Assembly: GCA_913060875.1 (NCBI GenBank)
Contig: CAJXSL010000005.1
Location: 1 to 64,000, forward strand
DNA from: an uncultured Desulfobacteraceae bacterium
Lineage (GTDB): Bacteria; Desulfobacterota; Desulfobacteria; Desulfobacterales; UBA5852
Length of the DNA: 64,000 nucleotides
Direction: 5' to 3'
Below the pieces are notes generated by a model. The model searched no databases. It was given only the letters and a program-made list of their open reading frames with translations, and was not told the DNA's origin. Made by a program: the position numbers and the translations under genes. Shown in pieces: positions 26,536 through 37,784 of the stretch (within the stretch, counting starts at the first letter, position 1; every line of letters begins with the position of its first letter).

Positions 26536-27534
26536 GTGGCAGCTTATCTGAAAAAATACTGGTTCTTCGTCGGTATTGCCGTTGTGGTGACCATCGCCTT
26601 TGCCTTCCCGGCGGTGGGGGTCTTCGTCAAAACCCATCACATTTTAACGGTGGTCATCTTTGTGGGGTTCCTCATCACCGGACTGACCCTGGATACGGCC
26701 AGTATCGGCGAGCAGTTAAAAAATATCCGCGTACTGTCGGCCGCCCTGATATCGTCCCTGGTCCTCTTTCCGGTCATCGCCTATTACCTGGCCAACATGA
26801 TCTTCGACACCCCCCCGGACCTGGCCATTGGTGTCCTGATCATCGGGGTGGCGCCGGTGACCATTGCCTCCGGCACGGTGATGACCGCCATTGCCCTGGG
26901 CAATGTCCCCCTGAGCCTTTTCATCTGCGTTCTGGGCAACTTGGCGTCCATCGTCACGATCCCGTTTCTGCTCAATTTGTTTCTCCAATTCGGCGACGCG
27001 CCCATCACCCTGCCGGTGGTCCAGATGCTGACCGGCCTGACCATCAAGGTGCTCGTGCCCACCGCCATCGGCCAGGTATTGCGTCCCTTCTTGAAGGATG
27101 CCATTGCGCCCTACAAAAAGATCTTTTCCATTTTCAATCAACTCATCGTGCTGATGATCGTTCTCAATGCCGTGTCCAGCTCGACGGCCCGCATCATCGA
27201 GGCCGGCAGCGCCATCATCGGGGTTTTCGTTTTCATGATCTTTCTGCACGTCCTGATCCTGGCCCTGAATTTCGGTCTTTCCCGCCTGATTCGACTCGAC
27301 CGGGCCGCCACTTCGGCGTTCACGATCCACACATCCCAGAAAACCCTGACCATTTCCTACATCGTATGGGCCGGCCACTTTGCCGCCCTCTACCCCATGG
27401 CCTTGGTTCCGGGCATCGCCTATCATATTACCCAGAGCATCATGGATACCCTGGTGGCCCATCGTTTCCGTGAGCGGATGGAACGTCATCACCATTCGGG
27501 AGCCGATGCCGGTTCCCCGGTCAAGTCATCGTAG
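26536..27534 (+). CDS. SBF-like (bile acid:sodium symporter family) membrane carrier
   Basis: A 332-residue inner-membrane protein with about ten hydrophobic segments and the SBF-like/YfeH pattern. FVGFLITGLTLDTASIGEQLKN at the first repeat, IGVAPVTIASGTVMTAIALGN in the crossing region and HTSQKTLTISYIVWAG near the end are the family landmarks. GTG 26536 is the start, with AGGAG upstream; GTG 26530 in the same frame is equally near. Substrates of YfeH-type carriers are not established. Its place after the ATP-grasp/methyltransferase pair makes it a candidate exporter or importer for that product, an inference only. Confidence 0.8.
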   Translation: MAAYLKKYWFFVGIAVVVTIAFAFPAVGVFVKTHHILTVVIFVGFLITGLTLDTASIGEQLKNIRVLSAALISSLVLFPVIAYYLANMIFDTPPDLAIGVLIIGVAPVTIASGTVMTAIALGNVPLSLFICVLGNLASIVTIPFLLNLFLQFGDAPITLPVVQMLTGLTIKVLVPTAIGQVLRPFLKDAIAPYKKIFSIFNQLIVLMIVLNAVSSSTARIIEAGSAIIGVFVFMIFLHVLILALNFGLSRLIRLDRAATSAFTIHTSQKTLTISYIVWAGHFAALYPMALVPGIAYHITQSIMDTLVAHRFRERMERHHHSGADAGSPVKSS

Positions 27535-27600
27535 GCATGGGCGAATGAGCAAGAATACATTCGCCCCTCCCCCTAACCGTAACAAAGGAGTGGCCCCACC

Positions 27601-27939
27601 ATGCCCAAGTCATCGATCGGACTTTCCGAAAATATCGCCGGAATGTTGTGCTACATCCTGGGATGGGTCAGCGGCCTGGTGCTCTACCTCATCGAAAAGG
27701 ACAGTGACTTCGTCCGCTTCCACGCCACCCAATCCATCATTGTTTTCGGGACGCTGACCCTGGCCAGCATCGCCCTGGGGGTTGTTCCTTTTATCGGTGG
27801 CCTGCTGGCCCCACTTCTGTCGCTGCTGGCCTTCGTTCTATGGATCATCCTCATGATCAAGGCCTTTCAGCATACACGTTACAAACTGCCCTGGGCCGGC
27901 GACCTGGCCGAAAAATATGCGCGCAAGGACCTGATTTAG
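27601..27939 (+). CDS. DUF4870-like small membrane protein
   Basis: A 112-residue protein with three hydrophobic helices: GMLCYILGWVSGLVLYLIE, IVFGTLTLASIALGVVPFIG and a third ending LWIILMIKAFQ. The FVRFHATQSII motif between the first two is characteristic of the DUF4870/Tic20-like family. AAAGGAG precedes the ATG at ten bases. Function is unknown in bacteria. It follows the SBF-like carrier by 66 bases and could share its transcript. Confidence 0.8.
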   Translation: MPKSSIGLSENIAGMLCYILGWVSGLVLYLIEKDSDFVRFHATQSIIVFGTLTLASIALGVVPFIGGLLAPLLSLLAFVLWIILMIKAFQHTRYKLPWAGDLAEKYARKDLI

Positions 27940-28136
27940 AAGCGCCCTTCCCGGCAATCGCCTTTCATCACGGCGGGCCCACCCGGGGTTTACCGAAAGA
28001 ATTCAAGGAATCAGGGGGATGGTTGCAATTTCATTTTCTCGCACCCTTACCCATAGAAACGATGTCTCACCCGATTCCCAGTCGCCACCTGAACCGGAAA
28101 TCATCCCATTGACACCAACTTTTTCAAGGAGGTCCC

Positions 28137-28661
28137 ATGCTCTATCGCTTCGATGGTCGGAAACCCGTTGTCGGTCAGGGAACCTATGTCAGTGAACTGG
28201 CAACCGTTATCGGTGATGTCGTCATCGGCGACCAATGTTATATCGGCCACGGCGCCATCATACGCGGTGACTACGGCCGGATTGAAATCGGCAGCGGCAC
28301 GGCCGTCGAGGAGGGGGTGGTCATTCACTGCCCGCCCGGGGACGTGCATCGCATCGGCGAGCGGGTAACCTTAGGGCACGGCGCGATCCTGCACGGTCGC
28401 GTCATCGGGGACCTTGCCGTGATCGGCATGGGGGCCATTCTCAGCATCTGGACCACGGTGGGCGACCGTGCCATCGTGGCGGAAGGCAGCGTTGTGAAGG
28501 CCAACCAGACCGTTGCCGCCGGGATGGTGGTGGCCGGCAACCCGGCCCAGGAAGTGCGGGAAGTCAACGACAAAGACACGGAACTGTGGGCTTTCGGCAA
28601 GCAGGTCTATATCGACCTGGCGGCCAAATACCTGGCCCAAGGCATGGAACCGGTGTCGTGA
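28137..28661 (+). CDS. Gamma-class carbonic anhydrase family protein (YrdA/CaiE-like)
   Basis: A 174-residue left-handed beta-helix protein built of hexapeptide repeats (VIGDVVIGDQCYIG, VIGDLAVIGMGAIL). Three histidines match the gamma-carbonic-anhydrase zinc ligands: His64 in VVIHCPP, and His81 and His86 in LGHGAILHG. CO2 hydration is therefore possible, although many YrdA-type members show low or no activity. A strong AAGGAGG lies five bases upstream of the ATG. It stands as a single gene. Confidence 0.88.
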   Translation: MLYRFDGRKPVVGQGTYVSELATVIGDVVIGDQCYIGHGAIIRGDYGRIEIGSGTAVEEGVVIHCPPGDVHRIGERVTLGHGAILHGRVIGDLAVIGMGAILSIWTTVGDRAIVAEGSVVKANQTVAAGMVVAGNPAQEVREVNDKDTELWAFGKQVYIDLAAKYLAQGMEPVS

Positions 28662-28828
28662 AAGGGCGCGGCCCTTCGGCGGTATGCCCGGCAGCGCCGG
28701 CCATCGCATTGTATTCTTCTGTTTTTTGTCGTATTATCGTAAGTATGCCGCACGCTTAGAAGCCATCCGAAATTCCTGATTCGGGGACGGCTTCCATCAA
28801 CGATAATTTTCAAAAGGACGCACGAGCG

Positions 28829-31420
28829 ATGGCCATGCAAACGCGCCGCATGAGACAAGACCGACGTCATGGTTGGCTGCACCTGTTGGGGCAAACGGTT
28901 CTGCTGGGTTCTCTTATCCTGGGTTGGACGACCAGCGTCACCGCCGAAAACTGGTTCGAAAAAGGGCTGGCGGACCTCAAAGCCAAAAACTATCCGGCCG
29001 CCGTCGATAAATTTACACTGGCCATAGAGGCCGTCCCCAATGACTTCGAAGCCCTCAACAACCGGGGCTTCGCCCGGATTTATACCGGAGACTACGAAGG
29101 GGCCATCGAAGACTGCACGCGTTCCATCGACATCAACCCCGGTTCGGCCAAAGCGTATAACAACCGGGGTTTTGCCCGCCTTTTCACCGGCGCCTATGAC
29201 GCCGCTATCACTGATTTCAACAAGGCCCTCAGTATCAACCCCCGCTATGTCGATGCCTACAGCAACCGCTGTCTGGCCTGGACGCGCAAGGAGGACTATA
29301 CCCGGGCCATCGCCGATGCCACCGAAGCCCTGCACCTCAATCCCCGATCGGCCAAAGCGCTCTACAACCGCGGCTATGCCCGGGACCGCCAGGGGGACCC
29401 CGGCGGTGCCATGAGGGACTACATCCAGGCCCTGGAAGTCAATCCGGACTATATCGAAGTCTTCAACAACATGGCCTGGATCATGGCGACATCGCCGGAT
29501 GAGCGCCTCCGTGACGGCCGTCGTGCCGTGGCATATGCCCAAAAAGCTGTCGGCACCACCCCCGACATCAATTTCCTGGACACCCTGGCGGCCGCCCATG
29601 CCGAATCCGGACACTTCGACGAAGCTATCGCTATTGAAAACCGCATTATTTCCCTGCTGGCCTCCGCCCGGCAGACCGACCAAATCGCCATGCATGTGAA
29701 ACGGATGAACCGCTATGAAGAGGGGCGCCCCTATCGGGAGCCCATCGCCATTCATTCCGTGAGCGCCGTCACCGATCTCCAGAGCGCACTGGAGGTCCTG
29801 GACAAACAGGTCTTTACGCAGAAAATAGCAACCCCCACGGCATTTGACGCCGAAAAAGTTGTCCCGGACTTCCCGGCCGCCACGCCCCCCGCAAATCAAG
29901 CGCCCCGGCGCATCCTGACAGCCCAAAGCGATCCGGCCCCCGCCCCATCATTGCCGGAAGCCTACAACCAGTCTCTCCAGACCCCCCCCGGCTTCCCGGT
30001 GGAGATTATCCTCGCCGCCGAACCGGAAACGGATCCCTCGATCACTTTTGAAATCGAATCTGTGCCCTACCATGGCGCCCTGCAAGGGACCCTGCCCCAT
30101 CTGTTGTACACGCCCCGGCCGGGTTTTACGGGGATGGACCGGTTCACCTTCCGGGCCCGCAACACGGTCGGGCTTTCGAATCTGGCCACCGTCACCATCA
30201 CGGTGGCAACGCCTCCAGTAAAAGAACCGGAAGCGGAACCACCGGCGGCAACCAGTGAGACGACGAAAGTAAAAGAAGCCCCTGAACCCGCGACAGCACC
30301 CGGACCGGACGTCGCTCCATCCGAATCGGAAACCGCAAAGGCCCCGGAACCGGACGCGTCATCCAGCCCCGAGGTTGCCGAAACGCAACCGGAGACGGAA
30401 ACACCGTCCCCGGCGACCGCGGAACAAAAGCCGGAAAAGGCCGCTACGCCTCCCGCAGAGAAGACACCCGAAGAAACGCCTCATCCGGAAACCGCTAAAA
30501 CCGCCAGCGCCCAGCCAGCGGCTGTTGCAACGGAAACCCCAGCCACGGCGCCACAGCCGATGGCCAATCTTCCTGCCGCCGCCGCTTATACCATCCAGGT
30601 CCGTGCCGTTAAGTCGGCCAGCGATGCAACCCGTATGGTTGCCCAACTCAGGGAAGAGGGCTATAGCGCGTTCAGTCATGCCGTCGATGTCCCGAACAAG
30701 GGCCAATGGCATCGTGTTTTCATTAACGGCTACCCCTCGGTAGCAGCGGCCAAGGAAGCCATAGAAAGACTCGATCCGAAACGTTTCAAGGGGGCCTATG
30801 TGCGACGGATACCGACCGGCACAGCCTTTACGCCGGCTCCTGCCGCCGCGCCGCCGGCCAAAGCGCCTGCGGCTCCGGAAACGGTTATTCCGCCGGAGGA
30901 AACCCCGCCGGCCGCGTCCGAAGCCAATACAGGCGACGAGCGCCAGGCCATTGACGTTGACGGCCGCTATCCCTATGCCTATCAGGTCAAGTCCTATCAA
31001 CAAAAAGAAGACGCCTTTCAGCTGGGTGTCGAACTGGCCTCCCAGGGCCATACCACGTTTATCGGCCGGGGAACCATGGGGTCCACCGGGGTGTGGTACC
31101 GCGTCTATATCGGATGCTATGCGTCACCCGAGGAGGCGGAACAAAATCGCGAGGACATTGCCAGAAACGGCTTCCCCGAGGCCTTCCTGACCCCCATTGG
31201 TTATGCCATCACCGTTAAACCGGATGCCAGCGATCCGGCCGGCGAATTGCTGGAGAACCGGCTCATCGCGTCCGGCTTCCTTCCCTACCGATTGCCGCAA
31301 GCCAGTGAAACAACGCCTGCGACCATTCTGGTGGGCGGATTTCGCCATGCCGACGACGCCGCCCAGGTACTGGCCGCCCTGGAGCAATCCGGGTTCAAGG
31401 GAAAACTCAGGCCACGCTGA
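28829..31420 (+). CDS. Exported TPR protein with proline-rich linker and SPOR repeats
   Basis: An 863-residue envelope protein. A signal peptide (LLGQTVLLGSLILGWTTSVTA) leads to about five tandem TPR units at residues ~40-220 (ALNNRGFARIYTGDYEGAIED and similar). A beta-rich domain near 385-455 ends in FRARNTVGLSNLATVTI, resembling a cadherin/Ig-like tandem. A Pro/Glu/Thr-rich linker (~455-585) follows. Two SPOR-like repeats come next (AYTIQVRAVKSASDATRM... and YAYQVKSYQQKEDAFQLG...), and a third degenerate unit may form the end. SPOR domains bind denuded peptidoglycan glycan strands, so a role at the cell wall or septum is likely. AAAGGA precedes the ATG loosely. The 4Fe-4S protein follows by 19 bases. 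Confidence 0.82.
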   Translation: MAMQTRRMRQDRRHGWLHLLGQTVLLGSLILGWTTSVTAENWFEKGLADLKAKNYPAAVDKFTLAIEAVPNDFEALNNRGFARIYTGDYEGAIEDCTRSIDINPGSAKAYNNRGFARLFTGAYDAAITDFNKALSINPRYVDAYSNRCLAWTRKEDYTRAIADATEALHLNPRSAKALYNRGYARDRQGDPGGAMRDYIQALEVNPDYIEVFNNMAWIMATSPDERLRDGRRAVAYAQKAVGTTPDINFLDTLAAAHAESGHFDEAIAIENRIISLLASARQTDQIAMHVKRMNRYEEGRPYREPIAIHSVSAVTDLQSALEVLDKQVFTQKIATPTAFDAEKVVPDFPAATPPANQAPRRILTAQSDPAPAPSLPEAYNQSLQTPPGFPVEIILAAEPETDPSITFEIESVPYHGALQGTLPHLLYTPRPGFTGMDRFTFRARNTVGLSNLATVTITVATPPVKEPEAEPPAATSETTKVKEAPEPATAPGPDVAPSESETAKAPEPDASSSPEVAETQPETETPSPATAEQKPEKAATPPAEKTPEETPHPETAKTASAQPAAVATETPATAPQPMANLPAAAAYTIQVRAVKSASDATRMVAQLREEGYSAFSHAVDVPNKGQWHRVFINGYPSVAAAKEAIERLDPKRFKGAYVRRIPTGTAFTPAPAAAPPAKAPAAPETVIPPEETPPAASEANTGDERQAIDVDGRYPYAYQVKSYQQKEDAFQLGVELASQGHTTFIGRGTMGSTGVWYRVYIGCYASPEEAEQNREDIARNGFPEAFLTPIGYAITVKPDASDPAGELLENRLIASGFLPYRLPQASETTPATILVGGFRHADDAAQVLAALEQSGFKGKLRPR

Positions 31421-31439
31421 CCGCAGAGTGAAGACAGAC

Positions 31440-32132
31440 ATGGAACAATTTGAAAAGGAGCTTGCCCCGATCGCCGCTTCCCACAGGTGCACGCTCTATG
31501 GTTTCGCCGATCTGGAAGGCCTTACGCCGGGCGAGTTGGGGCGTTTTCACCGGGGCATCGCCTTTATCTTTCAGATGGTGCCGTGGGTCATGGACCAGTT
31601 ATCCGATGGCCCCACCCAGGCCTATGCGGTCCTATACGACCAGGTAAACCAACGTATCGATGCCCTGTCCGCCGAGGTGGTGCGTGCTCTCGAACGCGCC
31701 GGGCACCAGGCCTGGGCCGTACCGGCCTCGGTTCGCAGCGATCCGGAGAACATTCGAGGCGCTTTCCAGCACAAAACCGCGGCCACGCGAGCTGGTTTGG
31801 GCTGGGTGGGGAAAAATTGCCAACTACTGACCAAGTATTGGGGGCCCTGGGTACGCCTGGGCACGGTGCTCACCAATGCCCCTTTAAAACCGGCTGTGCC
31901 CGTCACCAAAAGCCGATGCGGAAAATGCACCCGTTGCATCGAAGCCTGTCCGGCCAAAGCCCTCCAAGGGGGTAGCTGGACCCCGGGAGTAGACCGGGAT
32001 GTGATGCTTGATGCCCGTGCCTGCGACCATTACAAGAAAACGCATTTCCGGCAGTTTCACGGCGGTCACAACTGCGGGATCTGCACCCAGGCCTGTCCGG
32101 TGGGGCAGAAGGTGGTTCGCCGCAAGAGCTGA
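31440..32132 (+). CDS. 4Fe-4S double-cluster protein, epoxyqueuosine-reductase-like
   Basis: A 230-residue protein with two C-terminal ferredoxin-like cluster motifs: CGKCTRCIEACPAKAL and CGICTQACPVGQ. The N-terminal part (GRFHRGIAFIFQMVP, HKTAATRAGLGWVGKN) matches the cobalamin-dependent QueG-like group. It is shorter than true QueG (~350-380), lacks the C-terminal HEAT-like domain, and is better called a QueG-like 4Fe-4S protein. Many anaerobes carry several such paralogues of unknown role. The ATG at 31440 was chosen because homology starts at once after it; longer readings overlap the SPOR gene in another frame. Confidence 0.83.
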   Translation: MEQFEKELAPIAASHRCTLYGFADLEGLTPGELGRFHRGIAFIFQMVPWVMDQLSDGPTQAYAVLYDQVNQRIDALSAEVVRALERAGHQAWAVPASVRSDPENIRGAFQHKTAATRAGLGWVGKNCQLLTKYWGPWVRLGTVLTNAPLKPAVPVTKSRCGKCTRCIEACPAKALQGGSWTPGVDRDVMLDARACDHYKKTHFRQFHGGHNCGICTQACPVGQKVVRRKS

Positions 32133-32331
32133 CGGAAGACTCCGCTGGAGACCCGTACAGGGACTTACGGTCCGGCAGCACATCGGCCGAACCATCCGCC
32201 GTCAAGATCATCGCCATTTCTTGAAGCCGGCCCCCACCTGTCAAGTCGATCATGCCAGCCTGAGAATACCGGGTCATAATCGCCCCCAATTCCCCCATGC
32301 GGTTGCCCTTGCCACAGGATTGAAATCAAAC

Positions 32332-32376
32332 TTGACAATAAATCAAACCGCTGTTAAATAATAATTATTATCATTT
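32332..32376 (+). promoter_or_regulatory. Strong sigma-70 promoter overlapped by a Fur/PerR-type box
   Basis: TTGACA (32332-32337) and TAAATA (32355-32360) are separated by 17 bases. An AT-rich palindromic site, TAATAATTATTATCATTT, overlaps the -10 and start region up to 32376. The site shares ATTATCATT with the katG box and resembles the Fur consensus (GATAATGATAATCATTATC) and the PerR consensus. Binding over the -10 would repress. No recognised gene follows directly. Confidence 0.65.
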
Positions 32377-32669
32377 GATATGGGATCCTTTCAGAAGATG
32401 GGAAAGGACATTCCGATCGGGGGCTTGCCACTGTGCGCAGTGGAATTATATTGATGGGATGATTTGGCGGAGCGCTTGCGTCGAGATTCCGGACAGAACG
32501 ACCGTTATGATGGAAACATGCTTCCCCCATCCGCACATCATTCGTATCAAATGCAAAAAATAGTCTCTCCAGACCTGAATGGCCTGGATGCAATGACACC
32601 ATAAGTCGCCTCAGCGACTTCTACAAAATCCTTAGCTATTAATCGCAACTTATCGGTATGGCCGTTATC

Positions 32670-32703
32670 GGCTGGCAAAAATAGAATAAAATTTTTGCCA
32701 GCC
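32670..32703. terminator. 13-bp stem-loop upstream of katG
   Basis: Perfect arms GGCTGGCAAAAAT (32670-32682) and ATTTTTGCCAGCC (32691-32703) enclose an 8-base loop. The stem is G+C-rich at its base and A/T-rich near the loop. There is no U-run after it on the plus strand, so it may be a terminator-like or mRNA-end structure for a transcript starting near 32367. Confidence 0.55.
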
Positions 32704-32708
32704 ATCTA

Positions 32709-32737
32709 TTGATAGTCATTATCATTTAATATTGTAT
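32709..32737 (+). promoter_or_regulatory. katG promoter region with Fur/PerR-type operator
   Basis: GATAGTCATTATCATTT (32711-32727) is a good match to Fur-family operators. It overlaps TTGATA (32709-32714), a possible -35 element whose -10 would be TTGTAT at 32732-32737. Catalase-peroxidase genes are commonly controlled by PerR or Fur, so repression relieved by peroxide or iron loss is expected. Confidence 0.6.
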
Positions 32738-32842
32738 TTCTGTAACTTAACGGCCCTTGAGAACTTGGTGCCCCGGTTGCTGTGCATCAGTATGTCATGA
32801 CCGCCAGCCCCGGAATGGGTGCTTAAAAAATGTTCGGGTTAG

Positions 32843-35125
<2,283 letters not shown>

Positions 35126-35150
35126 TCCCTGTCGCGGCAAAGGTTGAAAT

Positions 35151-35347
35151 GCTTTGGGTTCCCCCTGGAAGGGGGGATGCTCCAATCACGAGAGACAATA
35201 GGCGTCAGAAGACAGAATTCAGGAGCCAGAAGGCGAAAACCTTATTCTGACTTCTGGATTCTGACGCCTGAATTTCTATACGATGATTACGGCGGAGCCA
35301 ATTATCTCTGACCTGGCCCAGAGGACCAGGTTTTCTGGACCAAATAA
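35151..35347 (+). repeat. Dispersed repeat family B, copy 2
   Basis: Matches 22315-22560 except that it lacks the 52-base internal insert. The central inverted repeat lies at 35201-35268 (GGCGTCAGAAGACAG... to ...TGGATTCTGACGCC). The right portion (GATTACGGCGGAGCCAATTA through CTGGACCAAAT) is nearly identical to copy 1. It begins 25 bases after the katG stop and may serve as its 3'-end structure. Confidence 0.88.
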
Positions 35348-35423
35348 ATGGTTTGCCCTTTTGAGTTTTGATTTTCCCATTGCCCCGCGCCGAGCATCAG
35401 CGTGGCGGACGGATCAAAACGCG

Positions 35424-35458
35424 CAAGACCAACCCCCACTTGCTGGAGGTTGGTCTTG
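35424..35458. terminator. Stem-loop between katG and the coiled-coil gene
   Basis: Perfect 11-bp arms CAAGACCAACC (35424-35434) and GGTTGGTCTTG (35448-35458) with a 13-base loop. It lies between the convergent katG and the coiled-coil gene. There is only a weak T-rich stretch after it, so termination is possible rather than certain. The rest of the interval 35348-35549 shows nothing else recognisable. Confidence 0.5.
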
Positions 35459-35549
35459 TTCATCGGGCTACGAATTATAACTTGCTTACCGAATCGGGGC
35501 ATCAGACCGCCGGGCTGCGGTCCATTGCGATCAAGTACAAGCCCCTATC

Positions 35550-36515
35550 CTATCCCTCCGCATTTTTCTCGAGTTCATCCAGCTTGTCAGGCTCCGATAC
35601 GGCGATGTCCACCAGGGCCTTGGGGATGGCGCTCTGTTCACACATCACCCGGATTTCTTTCTCCTGATCGCTGAACTCCATGATTTCACGGATGGATTCG
35701 ATAAAATAGAGCATCTGGTCCGACGGGATATCGTCCAGAGACGGTCCTTCCGCCTCAGCCTTTTTGCGGGCGGCTTCTTCTTCAGCCAGGCGTTGCTTTT
35801 CCTTGATCTCTTCTTCCATGGCCTTTTTGGCGGCATCGATGTCCCCCTGGTCGACACCGGCCATTTCGAGCATCAACGCCTCGGCAACTTCTTTTTCAAA
35901 AAGGAAACGAACTTTTTCTTCGTTGGATTTATCGGCCACCTTCTCGAGAAGCTCTGCGACACGGGCCCTTTCGGCGCGCTCCTTTTTGATCTGCTCATGC
36001 ACCTCATTGAGTTTCTCATCGGTGATCTCCAGGGCACTGACGATCACGGCAAAATCCACCTCTTCCTCGATAAGCAGGCGGATGCCCTCATCCCCTGCGA
36101 GCCCCTTGGCCTTGGCAATCAACAGATCGAGTTTGGTCTGTTCGACAATCGCGACCACGTCCGGTCGGCGCTCGGAAGTTTGCAGCTCCGGCCAGGTCGC
36201 CCCCAATTTATCAAGAAGACGGTTCGTGGCCGCATAGGGATCATCCACATCTTCCAGGGTAAAGGCCGAAATCGCTGCGTTGAAATCCTTCAACAGGGGG
36301 CTGCCGGCCTGGCGGGCTTTGTCCAGCGCAAAGCGCAATTTCATCAAATTACCGCCATGGCGCGACACATTGTATCCCGCATCATCCAGCTCACCGGCAA
36401 TCTGCTTCACGGCGGCTTCACGATCCCCGGACAAAGCCGACGGATCAAGCTGTACAATCCTCTCCTCAATTAACAACCAGAGCGCTTTTTTCCCTTCTGC
36501 GTCGCTTGTCGCCAT
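35550..36515 (-). CDS. Acidic coiled-coil protein of unknown function
   Basis: A 321-residue soluble protein that I do not recognise. The N-terminal third is a helical domain (LWLLIEERIVQLDPSALSGD...). Residues ~185-255 are a highly charged coiled coil (EKVRFLFEKEVAEAL, KKAMEEEIKEKQRLAEEEAARKK), and a short C-terminal helical part ends in ELEKNAEG. No signal peptide, membrane segment, metal motif or catalytic signature is visible. The ATG at 36515 has AAAGGAGAG upstream. It has no operon partner, being convergent with katG and separated from lgt by 210 bases. Confidence 0.7.
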   Translation of the reverse strand: MATSDAEGKKALWLLIEERIVQLDPSALSGDREAAVKQIAGELDDAGYNVSRHGGNLMKLRFALDKARQAGSPLLKDFNAAISAFTLEDVDDPYAATNRLLDKLGATWPELQTSERRPDVVAIVEQTKLDLLIAKAKGLAGDEGIRLLIEEEVDFAVIVSALEITDEKLNEVHEQIKKERAERARVAELLEKVADKSNEEKVRFLFEKEVAEALMLEMAGVDQGDIDAAKKAMEEEIKEKQRLAEEEAARKKAEAEGPSLDDIPSDQMLYFIESIREIMEFSDQEKEIRVMCEQSAIPKALVDIAVSEPDKLDELEKNAEG

Positions 36516-36725
36516 TTCTCACTCTCCTTTTTCTAATGGTGTAAACCGCGTATTGGCAAAATTCCAATATTATATTCGTATTTATTGTCGCCGGGATCAC
36601 GCACTATTCCCGAATTTGATGAAAAATGGAATCTGTACCGCCTATCAAAAAATGGCGAATTTATCAAATATCCGCGTGTTCCACGGTAAAGGCGACCCGG
36701 ATAGATCCGACTGTCCCGCCCCTAT

Positions 36726-37583
36726 TCATTGCGATGCCACCCGGCCGGCCATCCGATAGCCGATGACATAAGCCCCGACACCCACCAGTATCATGGTGCC
36801 GCACAGCACCTGCCCCATGGTGAAGGGCCCCAGAACGAACATGAGGTGCGGATCCGGCTCCCGAAAAAATTCAATGCCGAAACGCACCAGGCCGTAGCCG
36901 ATGAGATAGAGACCCAAAAGACCTCCCCGGCAGCGCGGCTGGTTGCGCACCGTCCACAACACCAGGAAGAGAAAAATCCCTTCGAAAAAAGCCTCGTACA
37001 ACTGAGACGGGTGCCGCAGCTGCCCCGTGGGATCCAACGGGAAAAACATGCCCCAGGGAACCGTGGTGGCCCGCCCATAGAGTTCCCCGTTGATGAAGTT
37101 GCCCAGGCGCCCGAAGGTGTAGCCCAGGGGCGCGGCCGGGGCCACGAAATCGATCATTTTTACAAACGAAACCTTGCGCCGGCGACTGAACAGATAGCCG
37201 GCCGTAACCACGCCGATCACCCCGCCGTGATAGGACATGCCGGAAATGCCGGTAAAACGGAACCCGTTGGCAAATTCGAAGGGCAAAACGATCTTAAGGG
37301 GATGGGCGGCAAAATAGGCCAAATCGTAAAAGATCACGTAGCCCAGGCGCCCCCCCAAAATCGTCCCGACAATGAACCAGACCATCAGGTCCTGGATTCG
37401 TTCGGGGGTATAATCATCAAATCCGTCTTTGCGCGCCCGGTAAACCAGAAGAATGTAGGTGAGCGCAAAGGCAACGATATACATCAAACCATAGTAACGG
37501 AGTTGAAAAGAGCCGATGGAAAAAAGATTCGGATCGATGCTGCGGGGCAGATGCTGCCACCAGTCCCAAAAAGCGTGTGTCAT
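36726..37583 (-). CDS. lgt: Prolipoprotein diacylglyceryl transferase
   Basis: A 285-residue inner-membrane enzyme that adds diacylglycerol from phosphatidylglycerol to the lipobox Cys of prelipoproteins. Seven membrane segments are visible. The Lgt signature GRLGNFINGELYGR is exact, and ISGMSYHGGVIGV supplies the conserved His-Gly loop. The start at ATG 37583 (before THAFWDWW) has AGGAAGGA upstream. The open frame continues 27 codons into the family B repeat at 37605-37686, which is probably not translated. No lspA gene is near. Confidence 0.94.
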   Translation of the reverse strand: MTHAFWDWWQHLPRSIDPNLFSIGSFQLRYYGLMYIVAFALTYILLVYRARKDGFDDYTPERIQDLMVWFIVGTILGGRLGYVIFYDLAYFAAHPLKIVLPFEFANGFRFTGISGMSYHGGVIGVVTAGYLFSRRRKVSFVKMIDFVAPAAPLGYTFGRLGNFINGELYGRATTVPWGMFFPLDPTGQLRHPSQLYEAFFEGIFLFLVLWTVRNQPRCRGGLLGLYLIGYGLVRFGIEFFREPDPHLMFVLGPFTMGQVLCGTMILVGVGAYVIGYRMAGRVASQ

Positions 37584-37604
37584 GCGTCCTTCCTGTGTTG
37601 CGGA

Positions 37605-37686
37605 GTATATATCCGGGCCCGGAGGACCCAGCTTTGGGTTCCCCCTGGAAGGGGGATGCTCCAATCACGAGAAACAATAGGCGTCA
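37605..37686 (+). repeat. Dispersed repeat family B, copy 3 (left part only)
   Basis: An 82-base unit (GTATATATCCGGGCCCGGAG... to ...AATAGGCGTCA) that matches 22289-22370 with only a few changes. It lacks the right two thirds present in the other two copies. It sits just upstream of the lgt start, where an lgt promoter would be expected. Confidence 0.85.
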
Positions 37687-37784
37687 AGGTTTATCAAGAA
37701 AAGGCGCCTCTCCTCAAGCCTCTCTTGCGGTGACATCTTCAACATCACTCCAATGAGAATTGCCTCATCCACCCTTATTGACAC

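Noticed and set aside
32375-32563. 62-codon ORF downstream of the Fur-type promoter
   Set aside because: It needs a TTG start with no ribosome-binding site and gives a composition unlike a real protein; kept only as a possibility in the region note.
35283-35480. 65-codon ORF in the family B repeat after katG
   Set aside because: Encoded by the repeat's right part and intergenic DNA; the corresponding stretch before DUF885 does not continue as the same frame.
37584-37664. N-terminal extension of Lgt
   Set aside because: The extra 27 codons derive from the family B repeat and non-coding leader, and the inner ATG has a ribosome-binding site and the proper Lgt start.
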